A stretch of DNA of 64,000 bases from Mycobacterium haemophilum DSM 44634 (GCF_000340435.2 NZ_CP011883.2:1658687-1722686), one strand, 5' to 3'. Shown: positions 1-8,897, numbered from the stretch's first letter. The notes: generated by a model from the sequence alone, not told the origin. Made by a program: numbers and translations.

Positions 1-513
1 CTGCGGGCGGACGCCGATTTCATGATCTGGACGCACGCCGAGCGCGTCGAGGCGCTGCAAGCGACCTACGCCGACTTCCGGCGCACCACCACGCTCGGAC
101 GGGCTTGTTCGCCGGTATGGAGCAGTGTGGCGCTGCATCGACCGGCCGAGTTCAATAAGAGCCATATCCCGGCGTTTCTGGCCGGTGAAGAACCCGGTGC
201 CTACATCTGCGTGTATCCGTTTGTGCGGTCCTACGACTGGTATCTGCTACCCGACGAGGAACGCCGGCAGATGCTTGCCGAGCACGGCATGGCCGCGCGC
301 GGCTACAAAGACGTCCGGGCTAACACGGTGCCGGCGTTTGCGCTCGGCGACTACGAATGGATCCTGGCTTTCGAGGCCCCGGAATTGGACCGCATCGTCG
401 ACCTGATGCGTGAGTTGCGTGCTACCGAGGCCCGGCGGCATACGCGCGCAGAGACACCGTTCTTCACCGGACCGCGAGTGCCGGTCGAACAACTAGTGAA
501 CTCACTGCCATGA
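1..513 (+). CDS. hemQ: Coproheme decarboxylase HemQ (chlorite-dismutase-like), C-terminal part
   Basis: The reading frame is open from base 1, so the gene is cut by the window edge; about 170 C-terminal residues are visible. HemQ converts coproheme to heme b, the last step of the coproporphyrin-dependent heme route of actinobacteria, in the cytoplasm. The visible part contains the AYICVYPFVRSYDWYLL strand and the AEHG segment typical of the ferredoxin-like fold and heme pocket of this family, and ends TGPRVPVEQLVNSLP as in M. tuberculosis Rv2676c. Its stop overlaps the start of the next gene by 4 bases (ATGA), so the two are translationally coupled, matching the Rv2676c-Rv2675c pair. Family assignment is firm; only the truncation is a limit. 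Confidence 0.93.
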   Translation: MRADADFMIWTHAERVEALQATYADFRRTTTLGRACSPVWSSVALHRPAEFNKSHIPAFLAGEEPGAYICVYPFVRSYDWYLLPDEERRQMLAEHGMAARGYKDVRANTVPAFALGDYEWILAFEAPELDRIVDLMRELRATEARRHTRAETPFFTGPRVPVEQLVNSLP

Positions 514-1262
514 CGACCCAGTTCGACCCGACGGACCCGACCCGTTTCGAGGAGATGTACCGCGACGACCGGTTGTCGCATGGCTTGCCCGCCGCCACGC
601 CGTGGGACATCGGCGGTCCGCAACCGGTGGTCCAGCAACTGGTCGCGGTGGGTGCGATCAAAGGCGAGGTGCTCGACCCGGGAACTGGCCCCGGTCACCA
701 CGCGATCTACTACGCGTCGGCGGGGTACTCGGCCACCGGTGTCGATGGGTCGGAGGCCGCCATCGAGCGCGCGCGGGCGAATGCGCGCAAAGCCGGGGTG
801 TCGGTGGACTTTCAGGTGGCCGATGCGACAAAGCTGGACGGACTGGATGGCCGGTTCGACACCGTCGTGGACTGCGCCTTTTACCACACCTTCAGCACCG
901 AACCCGAACTGCAGAAGTCCTATGTGCAGGCGCTGCGGCGGGCAACCAAGCCGGGGGCGCGCCTATACATGTTCGAGTTCGGCGCGCACGACGTCAACGG
1001 CTTTTCCATGCCGAGGTCGTTATCCGAGGACGACTTCCGTCAGGTGCTTCCCGTCGGCGGTTGGCAGATCACGTACCTGGGAACGACGACCTACCAGGTC
1101 AACCTCAGTGTCGAGGCCTTCGAAATGATGGCCAAGCGAAACCCGGATATGGCCGATCGGGTGCGGTTCGTGCTGGACCGGTTCCGGGTCATGGAACCGT
1201 GGTTGACCGACGGTCGGCTGCACGCCCCGTTCTGGGAAGTGCACGCCACCCGGGTGGACTAG
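510..1262 (+). CDS. SAM-dependent class I methyltransferase (Rv2675c-like)
   Basis: A 250-residue cytoplasmic protein with a Rossmann-type methyltransferase fold. Motif I reads VLDPGTGPGHHAIYYA (residues ~54-69), followed by the acidic end of strand 2 (GVDGSEAAIERA) and motif II/III around VADATKLDGL and DTVVDCAFYH. The substrate is not evident. It overlaps hemQ by ATGA, so it is probably cotranscribed; this pairing is conserved in M. tuberculosis (Rv2676c-Rv2675c), which suggests but does not show a link to heme metabolism. Its end overlaps the convergent minus-strand gene by 4 bases. Confidence 0.88.
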   Translation: MTTQFDPTDPTRFEEMYRDDRLSHGLPAATPWDIGGPQPVVQQLVAVGAIKGEVLDPGTGPGHHAIYYASAGYSATGVDGSEAAIERARANARKAGVSVDFQVADATKLDGLDGRFDTVVDCAFYHTFSTEPELQKSYVQALRRATKPGARLYMFEFGAHDVNGFSMPRSLSEDDFRQVLPVGGWQITYLGTTTYQVNLSVEAFEMMAKRNPDMADRVRFVLDRFRVMEPWLTDGRLHAPFWEVHATRVD

Positions 1263-2104
1263 AACCGGCAGCCGCGATGCAGCAGCGCGTCGCGCACGCG
1301 TCGCACCACGTCCTCGGGCGCATCTTCAGCGATTACCCGGATGACGATCCAGCCCAGCTCTTCGAGTTTGCGTAGCCGGTGCTGATCGCGGGCGTACTGG
1401 CGGCGGTTGGCGCGATGGTGATCGCCGTCATATTCGACAGCCACCTGGTACTTCTCCCAGCCCATGTCAACGACGGCAACCAGCCGCCAGTTCGGCTGCA
1501 CCGGTATTTGGGTTGTGGGAACCGGCAGGCCGGCGTCGATCAGCAATAAGCGCAGCCACGTCTCCTTGGGCGACGCGGCGCCCGGATCCACCAGCGGAAG
1601 CGCCGCGCGTAGCCTTCGCAGGCCCCGCGCGCCCGAATACCGGTTGGCCAACAGCAGCACCTCCTCGCTCGAATACGGCGTCGCCCGCATCAGTGCGTCA
1701 AGCCGCGCCACCGCCTTGCCGGTGGGTAGTTGCCTGGCCAAGTCAAACGCCGTCCTTGCGCATGTGGTCACTGGCAGACCGGCGATACGGGTAACCTCGT
1801 CCGGCTCGACTCGTTGATTACGGGTGACCACGCCCACCGGGGGATGCGGGTTACGCCAGATCAATTCGACGGACTCATCATCGTCAATCCAATCCGAACC
1901 GTGCAGCGCCGCCGCGGCAAGTCCGGCGAGGACGCCGCGTCGGCCGGACCACAACCACGCCGCAACCGAACGCGTTCGCAGCGATGGTGTGGCGCCATCC
2001 GGCAGATAAATGTTGGGGTAGATCGCGCGGAACCCGGTTCGCAGCTGATGCGCGCTCAGTTTGCCCAGCCGCACGGCCTGGCTGCCCACAAATACGTCGT
2101 CCAC
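1259..2104 (-). CDS. DUF559-type protein with AbiEi-like N-terminal winged helix
   Basis: A 281-residue protein. Residues 1-60 resemble the winged-helix and linker region seen in AbiEi-like antitoxin proteins; the C-terminal third (from about residue 190) carries the DUF559 pattern of a restriction-endonuclease-like fold, with VAVVDMGW, VAVEYDGDHH and RDQHRLRKLEELGW as the likely D...E-x-D...Q core. Such proteins are abundant in mycobacteria and their function is unproven; a nuclease role is inference. It converges on the methyltransferase gene with a 4-base overlap and is absent from the M. tuberculosis Rv2674-Rv2675c interval as far as I recall, so it may be a lineage-specific insertion. 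Confidence 0.8.
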   Translation of the reverse strand: MDDVFVGSQAVRLGKLSAHQLRTGFRAIYPNIYLPDGATPSLRTRSVAAWLWSGRRGVLAGLAAAALHGSDWIDDDESVELIWRNPHPPVGVVTRNQRVEPDEVTRIAGLPVTTCARTAFDLARQLPTGKAVARLDALMRATPYSSEEVLLLANRYSGARGLRRLRAALPLVDPGAASPKETWLRLLLIDAGLPVPTTQIPVQPNWRLVAVVDMGWEKYQVAVEYDGDHHRANRRQYARDQHRLRKLEELGWIVIRVIAEDAPEDVVRRVRDALLHRGCRF

Positions 2105-2203
2105 ACCTGAAAGACGTCACGACGGACCCGCGGGATCCGCGAAACTTAAACCGCTGTGGCACGTTGCCGGCGTGTCGCCGCAACAGTTTCAGTGTCGCGG
2201 GGA

Positions 2204-2608
2204 TTAGGACGGGACGAGGCGCAGCGAGATCGAGTTGATGCAGTAACGCTGATCCGTCGGCGTCGGATAACCCTCACCGGCGAATACGTGGCCCAGGTGA
2301 CTGTGGCAGTTTGCGCACAGCACCTCGGTGCGGGTCATTCCCAGCGAGCTATCGGAACGCAGGATCACGGCGTCCGAGCTCGACGGGTCGAAGAACGACG
2401 GCCAGCCGCAGTGTGACTCGAATTTCTCTGTGCTGCGGAATAATTCAGAGCCGCAGGCCCGGCACTGGTAGACGCCCGGGGTTTTGGTGTCGGTGTATTC
2501 GCCGGTGAAGGGTCGCTCGGTGCCGGCGCGACGCAGCACGTCGAACTCCTGCGGCGTCAGCTTCTTGCGCCACTCGTCGTCAGAGAGTTCAACCTTCGGA
2601 CGAGCCAT
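2204..2608 (-). CDS. msrB: Peptide methionine-(R)-S-oxide reductase MsrB
   Basis: Reduces the R-epimer of methionine sulfoxide in proteins using thioredoxin; cytoplasmic. The sequence has the SelR fold with two zinc CxxC pairs (CRACGSELF and CANCHSHLGHVF) and the catalytic RYCINSISL near the C terminus. I take the start MARPKVELSDDEW at 2608 rather than an in-frame ATG 9 bases upstream because it matches the usual MsrB N terminus; length is then 134 residues, typical for the family. Equivalent to Rv2674, and placed as in M. tuberculosis next to aftC. Confidence 0.95.
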   Translation of the reverse strand: MARPKVELSDDEWRKKLTPQEFDVLRRAGTERPFTGEYTDTKTPGVYQCRACGSELFRSTEKFESHCGWPSFFDPSSSDAVILRSDSSLGMTRTEVLCANCHSHLGHVFAGEGYPTPTDQRYCINSISLRLVPS

Positions 2609-2655
2609 TTGCGCCACTCCTCCTCATCGCTTCGCTCTGCATCGTCGCTGGCGCG

Positions 2656-3966
2656 TCATGCGTCCACGGTAGCCCGCGTCTGCTTAGGCGTCAGCCACGC
2701 CGGATCGATGCCGCTGTCCAGCCGATCTTCCGCCTTGGCGTCCAGATAGCGGAAGTACAGCACCGTAGACACCACGATCAACAGCAGCGACCAGCCGTAG
2801 GTGATCTTCAGGTATTCCAGCGCGCGGCCCCACCGCATCCAGTTGAACAGCAGCCAGCGGTCCAGCGTCAAAAAGCCGTAGATCCCCAGCCACGCCGGCC
2901 AGTTGCGGATCAGGGAGTTCGGCAGCACCACCGTCATCAGGAACGGGAACAGCATCATCGAGTAGTAGCCCTGGGCTAGCGACAGCACCAGCCACGACCA
3001 CAGCAGCAACACACCCGCCGAGCAGGTGAACCAGAACAGCGGATCGCGGGTCCGGTAGTAGCGGTTCAGCAGCCACAAGCTGCCGACGGCCAGCGCCGTG
3101 AACAGCAGCCGCAGGAATACGATCAGCCAGGTGGGCAGGCCGAAGTACACGCCGTTGCCCTCGATAGAGCTGTTGAAGTAGTCACGGGTGCCCAGGATGT
3201 AGGGCACTGTGCGCGTGAAGAAGTCCATCGGATGGCTGACCAACGGCAGCGCGGCAAGGTTGATCACCACGGGCAGCGCAATCGCCGGCACCAGCGCCCG
3301 CCACTGACGATTCAGCAGCGGCAGCAACAGCAGCGGACCGAGCAGCGGTTTGAGCACTAGCGTCAACCCGATCGCACCGCCGGCCCACCACTGCTGGCGT
3401 GTGTTGCCGTCGATCAGCCACCGCAAGAACAGCACCTCCAGCAGCAGGATGCAGCCGTTGATGTTGGTGAACACCAGCGTGTTGGTCACGGTCTCGGTGC
3501 AGAACATGGCCAGCAGCAGAGCGGGCGCGGCCACCGAGGCCAACGTGTACTTGAACAACCGCAGCATCAGGTACCAGGCGATCAGGATGGCCACAGTATT
3601 GATCAGGATGAACAGATAGCGCGACGGCGCGAAGGGCAGATATCCGAACGGCGCCATCAGCAGCGTGCCGCCGGGCGGGTACAGGTAGTGCGGGTCGACG
3701 TAGTCGAAGTGCTCGTTGTAGATGTCCCAGCCGCGCCGGAAGTTCAGCACCGCCCGGTAGACCGGTTTGAAATCGTCGGTGATGTTGCCGTTGGTGGTGA
3801 TCACGATGCTGCGGTGCAGCACCGAAAGAATGGCCGCGGGCCACAACGCTGACCGCACGATCGTCGCCGTGCTCGGTGCGTGGATGCGGGGACGGAATGC
3901 GGCCAGCACCCAATCGCGCAAGCCGGTTCGGGTCGAGTCAGCTGCCGTCACCAGCGCACCGTACAC
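2656..3966 (-). CDS. aftC: Alpha-(1->3)-arabinofuranosyltransferase AftC (GT-C membrane enzyme)
   Basis: A 436-residue polytopic membrane protein with about ten hydrophobic segments and an Asp-containing first periplasmic loop (RRGWDIYNEHFDYVDPHY), as in GT-C glycosyltransferases that use decaprenyl-phosphoryl-arabinofuranose. It matches M. tuberculosis Rv2673 (AftC), which introduces alpha-1,3 branches into the arabinan of arabinogalactan and lipoarabinomannan. Catalysis is on the outer face of the plasma membrane. It is placed between msrB and the Rv2672-like gene, as in the tubercle bacillus. Start at 3966 fits the family's short cytoplasmic N terminus. Confidence 0.93.
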   Translation of the reverse strand: MYGALVTAADSTRTGLRDWVLAAFRPRIHAPSTATIVRSALWPAAILSVLHRSIVITTNGNITDDFKPVYRAVLNFRRGWDIYNEHFDYVDPHYLYPPGGTLLMAPFGYLPFAPSRYLFILINTVAILIAWYLMLRLFKYTLASVAAPALLLAMFCTETVTNTLVFTNINGCILLLEVLFLRWLIDGNTRQQWWAGGAIGLTLVLKPLLGPLLLLPLLNRQWRALVPAIALPVVINLAALPLVSHPMDFFTRTVPYILGTRDYFNSSIEGNGVYFGLPTWLIVFLRLLFTALAVGSLWLLNRYYRTRDPLFWFTCSAGVLLLWSWLVLSLAQGYYSMMLFPFLMTVVLPNSLIRNWPAWLGIYGFLTLDRWLLFNWMRWGRALEYLKITYGWSLLLIVVSTVLYFRYLDAKAEDRLDSGIDPAWLTPKQTRATVDA

Positions 3967-3985
3967 CGGAGCTGGGACGCAAGTA

Positions 3986-5545
3986 TTAGGCGGGACAGTA
4001 GGTGTCGGTGGCGGGCAGCTTGCCGCTGGTCAAATAGCCGATGATGGGCGGGACCGCACAGGCCGAATAGATGCTTGCGCCATGGCCGATGCCCTGCCAC
4101 ATCACCCGTTTGCTGGCGGCATTGGCGTTGATGATGGTGGCCGCCGTCGCGGCGACCCCTTCCGACCCCACGATCGGGTCGTCTGGTACCCCCAGCACCA
4201 TGACGTCGATCTTGAGGTCCTTGGGCGGTTGCGGAGTCGTACCGGTGGGCCAATGCACACATTTGACCAAATTGAGCGCGCCGACCGTGCCGAACTCGGG
4301 ATACAGCTTCCCCCACGCGACGACCAGTTCACGGACGCGGTCGGGGGTCGGCCGGTTAAGCGCGTCGCTGCAGTCGCCGACGAACTGGCCGTCGGAATCC
4401 TGGGTGGCATCGGCGCGGTGGATCAAATTGGTCAACGGGCTGGCGTCGCCGCTGCGGGCGGCTGCGAGCGCGTTGGCCAGGCTCGTGGTGGTGCCCACCC
4501 GGTCGCCGGTAGGAAAGCCCAACGCGACGGTGATGGCTGAAACGATGGAAGCTACCGATGCGCCGCCAGGTGCCTTACCGGTGCGGGCGGCCGCCAGCAG
4601 TGCGGCGACGGCGCCCTTCGGATCGGGTCCCAGCGCGCAGTTCACCGCAACGCATTGCGCGGCGAACGCATCGAGTGCGGCCTGCTGGCCCTTGACTTGT
4701 TGCTCGGCGGCGGCTTCGGCATTGACTCCCAATGCAATCGGGGAGTCGAGGATCAATCTGGCGACCCGGTCGGGACGCGATGCGGCGTAGGTCAATGCCA
4801 CCTGGGCGCCGTTGCCGATCCCGACGAGCGCGAGCGCGGGTACGTCCCAAAGGTTACGCAGTCGCTCGATATCGGAGGCGGCGTGCGAGTTGTCGTAGGC
4901 GGAGGCTCCTGGCGCGATGGCGTCAGTGCAGTTGGTGGTGGCGGTGTTTGAAACGTCGGAGAGGTTGGCCACGGGATCGTCGCCGGACTCGAACTGCGCC
5001 TGGTCGCGCATCTCTTGGCGGTCATAGTGGTCGCGGCAGTCAATGGGGCTCGACATGCCCATGCCGCGTCGGTCGACAGCGACGATGGGGTGGGTGCGGA
5101 CCACATCGGCGCCCGCGCGGGACAGCCAGACCGGTAGCTGCGCCGACGACGGCAGGTCGGAACCGGTGGTGAGCACCAAGGGTCCTGCGTCGCGCGGCGT
5201 TTGACTCGAGCGGGCGCGGACCACGCCAATGGTCACGCTCCCGGATCCACCGTTGACCGGGTCGAGGTCGGAGTCGTAGTCCGCACACTCCAACTGGATA
5301 CCGGGTGCTGCCGCGACCCCGGCATCCCCGAATAGCCGTGACGTGCAGTCGTGCCACGACAAGTCGTTTTTGGGCGTCGCGATCGGCGGGGGACCGGCGG
5401 CCGTCGGGGTTGTGGTGGCCGCGCCTTGCGGTCGGGCACCGGAGTTGGTAGCAAACCGCGGGTCCGCGGCGAGGCCCGGGACGCAGCCGACCAGCAACGC
5501 GGTCACAGCAACCAAAATCGTGGCGGACGCGATGTGCCGACGCAT
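3986..5545 (-). CDS. TAP-like alpha/beta-hydrolase lipoprotein (Rv2672-like)
   Basis: About 519 residues from the ATG at 5545, chosen because it starts a lipoprotein signal peptide (MRRHIASATILVAVTALLVGC) with lipobox LVGC; the longer upstream frame lacks a signal. The body has the alpha/beta-hydrolase core and a C-terminal TAP-like domain as in mycobacterial exported proteases of the Rv2672/Rv2223c/Rv2224c group. The nucleophile elbow reads ALVGIGNGAQVAL, that is G-I-G-N-G rather than G-x-S-x-G, so the expected Ser is not there; an Asp (VPDDPIVG) and His (GIGHGASIY) are at the expected places. Either the enzyme is inactive or it uses an atypical nucleophile. Probably anchored on the outer face of the membrane. 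Confidence 0.87.
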   Translation of the reverse strand: MRRHIASATILVAVTALLVGCVPGLAADPRFATNSGARPQGAATTTPTAAGPPPIATPKNDLSWHDCTSRLFGDAGVAAAPGIQLECADYDSDLDPVNGGSGSVTIGVVRARSSQTPRDAGPLVLTTGSDLPSSAQLPVWLSRAGADVVRTHPIVAVDRRGMGMSSPIDCRDHYDRQEMRDQAQFESGDDPVANLSDVSNTATTNCTDAIAPGASAYDNSHAASDIERLRNLWDVPALALVGIGNGAQVALTYAASRPDRVARLILDSPIALGVNAEAAAEQQVKGQQAALDAFAAQCVAVNCALGPDPKGAVAALLAAARTGKAPGGASVASIVSAITVALGFPTGDRVGTTTSLANALAAARSGDASPLTNLIHRADATQDSDGQFVGDCSDALNRPTPDRVRELVVAWGKLYPEFGTVGALNLVKCVHWPTGTTPQPPKDLKIDVMVLGVPDDPIVGSEGVAATAATIINANAASKRVMWQGIGHGASIYSACAVPPIIGYLTSGKLPATDTYCPA

Positions 5546-5576
5546 GCCGACCACAGTAGCCACTCCCGCCGCCGGG

Positions 5577-6338
5577 TCAGGCCTTGACGTAGCGGGCGTA
5601 CAGGTAGCCGGCGTCGTCAGTGAGAACGTGGGCGCAGCGCATTCGGGTGAGCAGCTGCCCCGGTCCCGTCGCGATACGTCGGGCCAGGCCACCCACCAGC
5701 AAGGGTGCGATGGTCAGACACAGCTCGTCGAGCATGCCGCGCTGAATAAACGAACCGAGCAGCATCGGCCCGCCTTCGGTCAGGACCCGGCGCAGACCGC
5801 GAGCCTGCAGCGCCGCCAATACGGCAGCCTCGTCGACCTTGTTGGGATCGTCGCCAGAGCAGTCGACCACGTCGGCAAGGTCAGCGAACCGCGGGCGCAG
5901 CTCCTTGGCGGTCGCGGTGCAGGTGAGCACCAGTGGGGCTACCTCGGTCCGGGTGAACACCGCCATATCCCGATCCAGCCGACCCGACTTCGTGACGATC
6001 GCCAGTTGGGGGACTTCGTTTTGGCCGCGGGCCTGCCGCTGCTGGCGCTGGGCGACCGGCAGGTGCGCGCCGGAATAGCCCTCGATCCGTACGGTGCCCG
6101 CGCCGACGACGACCACATCAGCGAGTTCGCGCAGCATGTTGAACACAAATCGGTCGCCCGGCCCGGCCATGGCGCCGGTCTTGCCGTCGGCGGTGGCACC
6201 GCCGTCGGCGCTGGTGATGAAGTTCGCCCGCACCCAGATTTGGTCCTGCTCGGGATAGCCGTAGAGCTGGGGGAGTTCGCCGTCGTCGAGGTGGCGCCCG
6301 GAGTCGAGCATTTGCAGCGGCGTCGTGGCGGGGGGCAT
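5577..6338 (-). CDS. RibD C-terminal-domain reductase (Rv2671-like)
   Basis: A 253-residue NADPH-dependent reductase of the DHFR-like fold, corresponding to the reductase half of RibD without the deaminase half. Visible signatures are RANFITSADGG, VVVVGAGTVRIEGY and LTEGGPMLLGSF, the last being the conserved (T/E)GG near the cofactor site. The M. tuberculosis homologue Rv2671 is annotated ribD but has been shown to be able to act as a dihydrofolate reductase analogue, so the physiological substrate may be a folate rather than a riboflavin precursor. Its 5' end is close to the divergent ATPase gene, leaving a very short shared promoter region. Confidence 0.92.
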   Translation of the reverse strand: MPPATTPLQMLDSGRHLDDGELPQLYGYPEQDQIWVRANFITSADGGATADGKTGAMAGPGDRFVFNMLRELADVVVVGAGTVRIEGYSGAHLPVAQRQQRQARGQNEVPQLAIVTKSGRLDRDMAVFTRTEVAPLVLTCTATAKELRPRFADLADVVDCSGDDPNKVDEAAVLAALQARGLRRVLTEGGPMLLGSFIQRGMLDELCLTIAPLLVGGLARRIATGPGQLLTRMRCAHVLTDDAGYLYARYVKA

Positions 6339-6372
6339 CCGTTTGATTGCAGCACGTCGCTACAGTGCCTGC

Positions 6373-7431
6373 ATGCACGGGTCCACCTCCGCGAATCCGC
6401 CCGACGTGTCGGGCCGGGTGGCTCACCTGGTGGATCGGCAGCCGACGGTGTCGCCGGAGCGGCTGATCGCCCAGTTAACGCCGCCGCCAACGTTCACCGC
6501 GGTGAGCTTCGCGACCTATTGCCCCGACCCCGCGGAACCGACCCAGGCCGCCGCGGTCGGGGCCTGTCAGGAGTTCTGCCGGCAGGCCGTAGCACGCCGG
6601 GCGGGCCGCAAGAAATTGCTGGGCAAACGGGTGGTGCTGCCCGGTGTTGGGTTGTACTTGGACGGCGGGTTCGGTGTGGGCAAGACCCATCTGCTGGCGT
6701 CGGCCTACTACCAATTGCCCGAGCATCCCAAGGCATTCGCGACATTTGGGGAGCTGACCCAGCTGGCCGGGGTGTTCGGCTTCGTTGAATGCATCGAGCT
6801 GCTGGCCAATTACACGGCGGTGTGCATTGATGAGTTTGAGCTAGACGATCCGGGCAACACCACGCTGATCTCACGGATGCTCTCGGCATTGGTCGAGCGC
6901 GGCGTGTCGGTGGCCGCCACCTCCAATACCTTGCCGGAGCAGCTCGGTGAGGGCCGCTTTGCCGCCCAAGATTTTCTGCGCGAAATCAATACGTTGGCAA
7001 GGATTTTCACTACGGTGCGGATCGAGGGGCCGGACTACCGGCACCGCGACTTGCCGCCCGCGCCTCAGCCGCTGTCGGATGAGCAAGTCACTGCGCGTGC
7101 CGCACGCGTCCAGGGGGCCACCGTCGACGACTTCGACGCGTTGTGCGCGCACCTGGCCACCATGCATCCGTCGCGGTATCTGACGTTGATTGAGGGCGTG
7201 ACCACGGTGTTCTTGACCGGCGTGCACGGTATCGATGACCAGAACGTTGCGCTGCGGCTGGTGTCGCTGACCGATCGGCTGTATGACGCCGGTATTGCGG
7301 TGGTGGCTTCCGGGGAGAAGCTCGACAGGATCTTCAGCGAGGAGATGCTGGCCGGTGGTTACCGAAAGAAGTACCTGCGTGCCACCTCACGGCTGTTGGC
7401 GTTAAGCGCCTTCGGGGTCAACGACGCTTAA
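6373..7431 (+). CDS. zapE: AFG1/ZapE-family ATPase (Rv2670c-like)
   Basis: A 352-residue P-loop ATPase. Walker A is GGFGVGKTHLLASAYY, Walker B is YTAVCIDEFELDDPG, followed by sensor-like ATSNTLPEQLGEGRF; this is the AFG1-like/ZapE layout (cell-division-associated ATPase in proteobacteria, mitochondrial protein quality factor in eukaryotes). I use the ATG at 6373 (MHGSTSANPP) because the upstream one at 6325 lies inside the divergent reductase gene. Same neighbours as M. tuberculosis Rv2670c. The GNAT gene Rv2669 expected next is not present here; the exported protein follows directly. Confidence 0.9.
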   Translation: MHGSTSANPPDVSGRVAHLVDRQPTVSPERLIAQLTPPPTFTAVSFATYCPDPAEPTQAAAVGACQEFCRQAVARRAGRKKLLGKRVVLPGVGLYLDGGFGVGKTHLLASAYYQLPEHPKAFATFGELTQLAGVFGFVECIELLANYTAVCIDEFELDDPGNTTLISRMLSALVERGVSVAATSNTLPEQLGEGRFAAQDFLREINTLARIFTTVRIEGPDYRHRDLPPAPQPLSDEQVTARAARVQGATVDDFDALCAHLATMHPSRYLTLIEGVTTVFLTGVHGIDDQNVALRLVSLTDRLYDAGIAVVASGEKLDRIFSEEMLAGGYRKKYLRATSRLLALSAFGVNDA

Positions 7432-7445
7432 CTCCGCCTACGTCG

Positions 7446-7955
7446 TCATAGGTTCCATTGGGCGAGGTGCTGGCCCGTCTTCTTGTCCAACAGTATGACG
7501 TTGGACACCGGATCGCGGTAGGCGTCCCAATACACGGCGCCGCGCACGATGGCACCGTTGGGCGCATTCACCAGCACGTTGTCCAGCGCGTCGGGTGCAT
7601 CGGAGGCCCGCGGCTTGTAGGCGTCGGCGAACGGGGTCACCCCGTCGAAGCTGAAGTTGGTTGCCATGATGAACGGATTGGGCACCCTAATCGCGTGCAC
7701 CGTCACGTCGGCGCGGTCAACGGTGCTGCCGGGAAAGCTTTTGACCGGGACGCCGCTGCGTGTGTAGCCGAATCCTGGCGGCGGGTCGCACGGCGTCACG
7801 CTGCTGACGGTGACGTCCGCGATGTAGGTGCCGGTGTCCACCCGCAAGGTGTCCCCGATCCGGCCGATCGGCGCGTCGCCAGCCCAGGCACGGGGCGCGG
7901 CAACGCCGGCGGCGGTGACCAGGAGGGTGGTAAAGACGATCAGCCAGCGGTGCAT
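7446..7955 (-). CDS. Conserved exported protein (Rv2668-like)
   Basis: A 169-residue protein starting MHRWLIVFTTLLVTAAGVAAP with a clear Sec signal peptide and Ala-x-Ala cleavage site (PRAWA-GD). The mature part is predicted all-beta and resembles DUF1942-type MPT63-like immunoglobulin-fold secreted proteins, with two Cys near the middle only one of which (PCDPPPG) is obvious. The upstream in-frame ATG at 8066 lies within the clpC2 coding region and is rejected. Convergent with the ATPase gene, 14 bases between stops. Function unknown. Confidence 0.87.
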   Translation of the reverse strand: MHRWLIVFTTLLVTAAGVAAPRAWAGDAPIGRIGDTLRVDTGTYIADVTVSSVTPCDPPPGFGYTRSGVPVKSFPGSTVDRADVTVHAIRVPNPFIMATNFSFDGVTPFADAYKPRASDAPDALDNVLVNAPNGAIVRGAVYWDAYRDPVSNVILLDKKTGQHLAQWNL

Positions 7956-8007
7956 CTTTTCCAATCCTCGGCTTCCCGTTAGGGACCTTCGCATGATTGC
8001 ACACGAA

Positions 8008-8760
8008 CTAAACCGAAGGGGAGGGATCGGACGACGCCGCGCTCGTTCCGTTGGTGAGTGATTCAAGCGCGGCGATCAAGTCGGCATCGATGCGCGCCTT
8101 GTCGACACCGGATTGGTGCAGCGGTCCGGCACCGTCTTCGAGCTCGACCAACGCCAGCAGCAGGTGTTCGGTGCCAATGTAGTTGTGGCCCAGCCGAAGT
8201 GCTTCGCGGAAGGTCAGCTCGAGTACCTTGCGCGCCGGACCGCTAAATGGGATCAGCTCCGGCGGCTCGGCGTCCGCGGGGGGCAGCGTCACGGAGCCGC
8301 GCAACGCCTCGGTGTCGACGTGCTGGTGCTGCAGTAACACGGTAGCCAGCGCGGCCGGATCGCTGAGCACCCCCAGCAGCAGATGGTCGGGTGTGATTTC
8401 GCTGTTGGCGGCCGTGTGTGCGGCGTTCTGAGCCGCGACGACGGCATTGCGGGCCCGCGGTGTGAAGCGCCCGAAGCCCTGTTCGGGGTCTAGTGCGGTG
8501 GCCTCGGCTCGCGGGACGAACCGCTTCTGCGCGGCCTGCTTGGTGACACCCATGCTCTTGCCGATGTCGGTCCAGGAGGCCCCGGAGCGGCGGGCCTGGT
8601 CGACGAAGTGTCCGATCAGGTGGTCGGCGATCTCGCCCAAATGCTCAGCGGCCAAGACGGCGTCGGCGAGTTGGTCCAGGGCATCGCTGTGGACTTGTTT
8701 GATGGCGTTGATCATTTCGTCGAGGCGGACCGGATAGGCGATGGGTGTCGACTGAGCCAT
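8008..8760 (-). CDS. clpC2: ClpC2: Clp N-terminal-domain protein without ATPase modules
   Basis: A 250-residue protein starting MAQSTPIAYPVRLDEM. The N-terminal half is helical and includes an HTH-like segment (SGASWTDIGKSMGVTKQAAQKRF), the C-terminal half is a tandem Clp_N repeat domain (RFTPRARNAVVAAQNAAHTA ... ITPDHLLLGVL ... TEHLLLALV). It matches Rv2667; the Clp_N domain of mycobacterial ClpC2 is known to bind cyclomarin and to protect ClpC1. The HTH-like part is compatible with autoregulation of its own promoter, where the upstream sequence contains repeats of GGTTGAC/GTTGACG (8770-8805). Confidence 0.92.
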   Translation of the reverse strand: MAQSTPIAYPVRLDEMINAIKQVHSDALDQLADAVLAAEHLGEIADHLIGHFVDQARRSGASWTDIGKSMGVTKQAAQKRFVPRAEATALDPEQGFGRFTPRARNAVVAAQNAAHTAANSEITPDHLLLGVLSDPAALATVLLQHQHVDTEALRGSVTLPPADAEPPELIPFSGPARKVLELTFREALRLGHNYIGTEHLLLALVELEDGAGPLHQSGVDKARIDADLIAALESLTNGTSAASSDPSPSV

Positions 8761-8764
8761 GTCG

Positions 8765-8812
8765 TCAACGTTAGGTTGACGTAGTGGATCTGTCGACCTT
8801 GGGTTGACGATC
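8765..8812 (-). promoter_or_regulatory. Candidate ClpC2 autoregulatory operator
   Basis: Immediately upstream of the clpC2 start the sequence has three copies of a GTTGAC core: GTCAACGTTAGGTTGAC near 8763-8779 (one inverted pair) and GGTTGACGA near 8802-8810, with GTCGACCTT between. Because the protein itself carries an HTH-like segment, autoregulation is a reasonable inference. Spacing would place the sites over the promoter. No direct evidence. Confidence 0.4.
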
Positions 8813-8897
8813 TGTGGCGTTGCCACGCTGGTGGTCGGCCGCGACATGGGCTCTCAGGAATGCGTGCGCACCGTAACTCTGGGACACTTGAGGGGGC

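Noticed and set aside
3182..3913. Long minus-strand frame (243 codons) inside aftC
   Set aside because: Low-complexity Arg/His/Ala-rich translation in another frame of a clear AftC gene; a GC-rich shadow.
5343..6788. 481-codon plus-strand frame across the lipoprotein, RibD-like and ATPase genes
   Set aside because: It crosses three recognisable genes on both strands and has no domain of its own; shadow frame.
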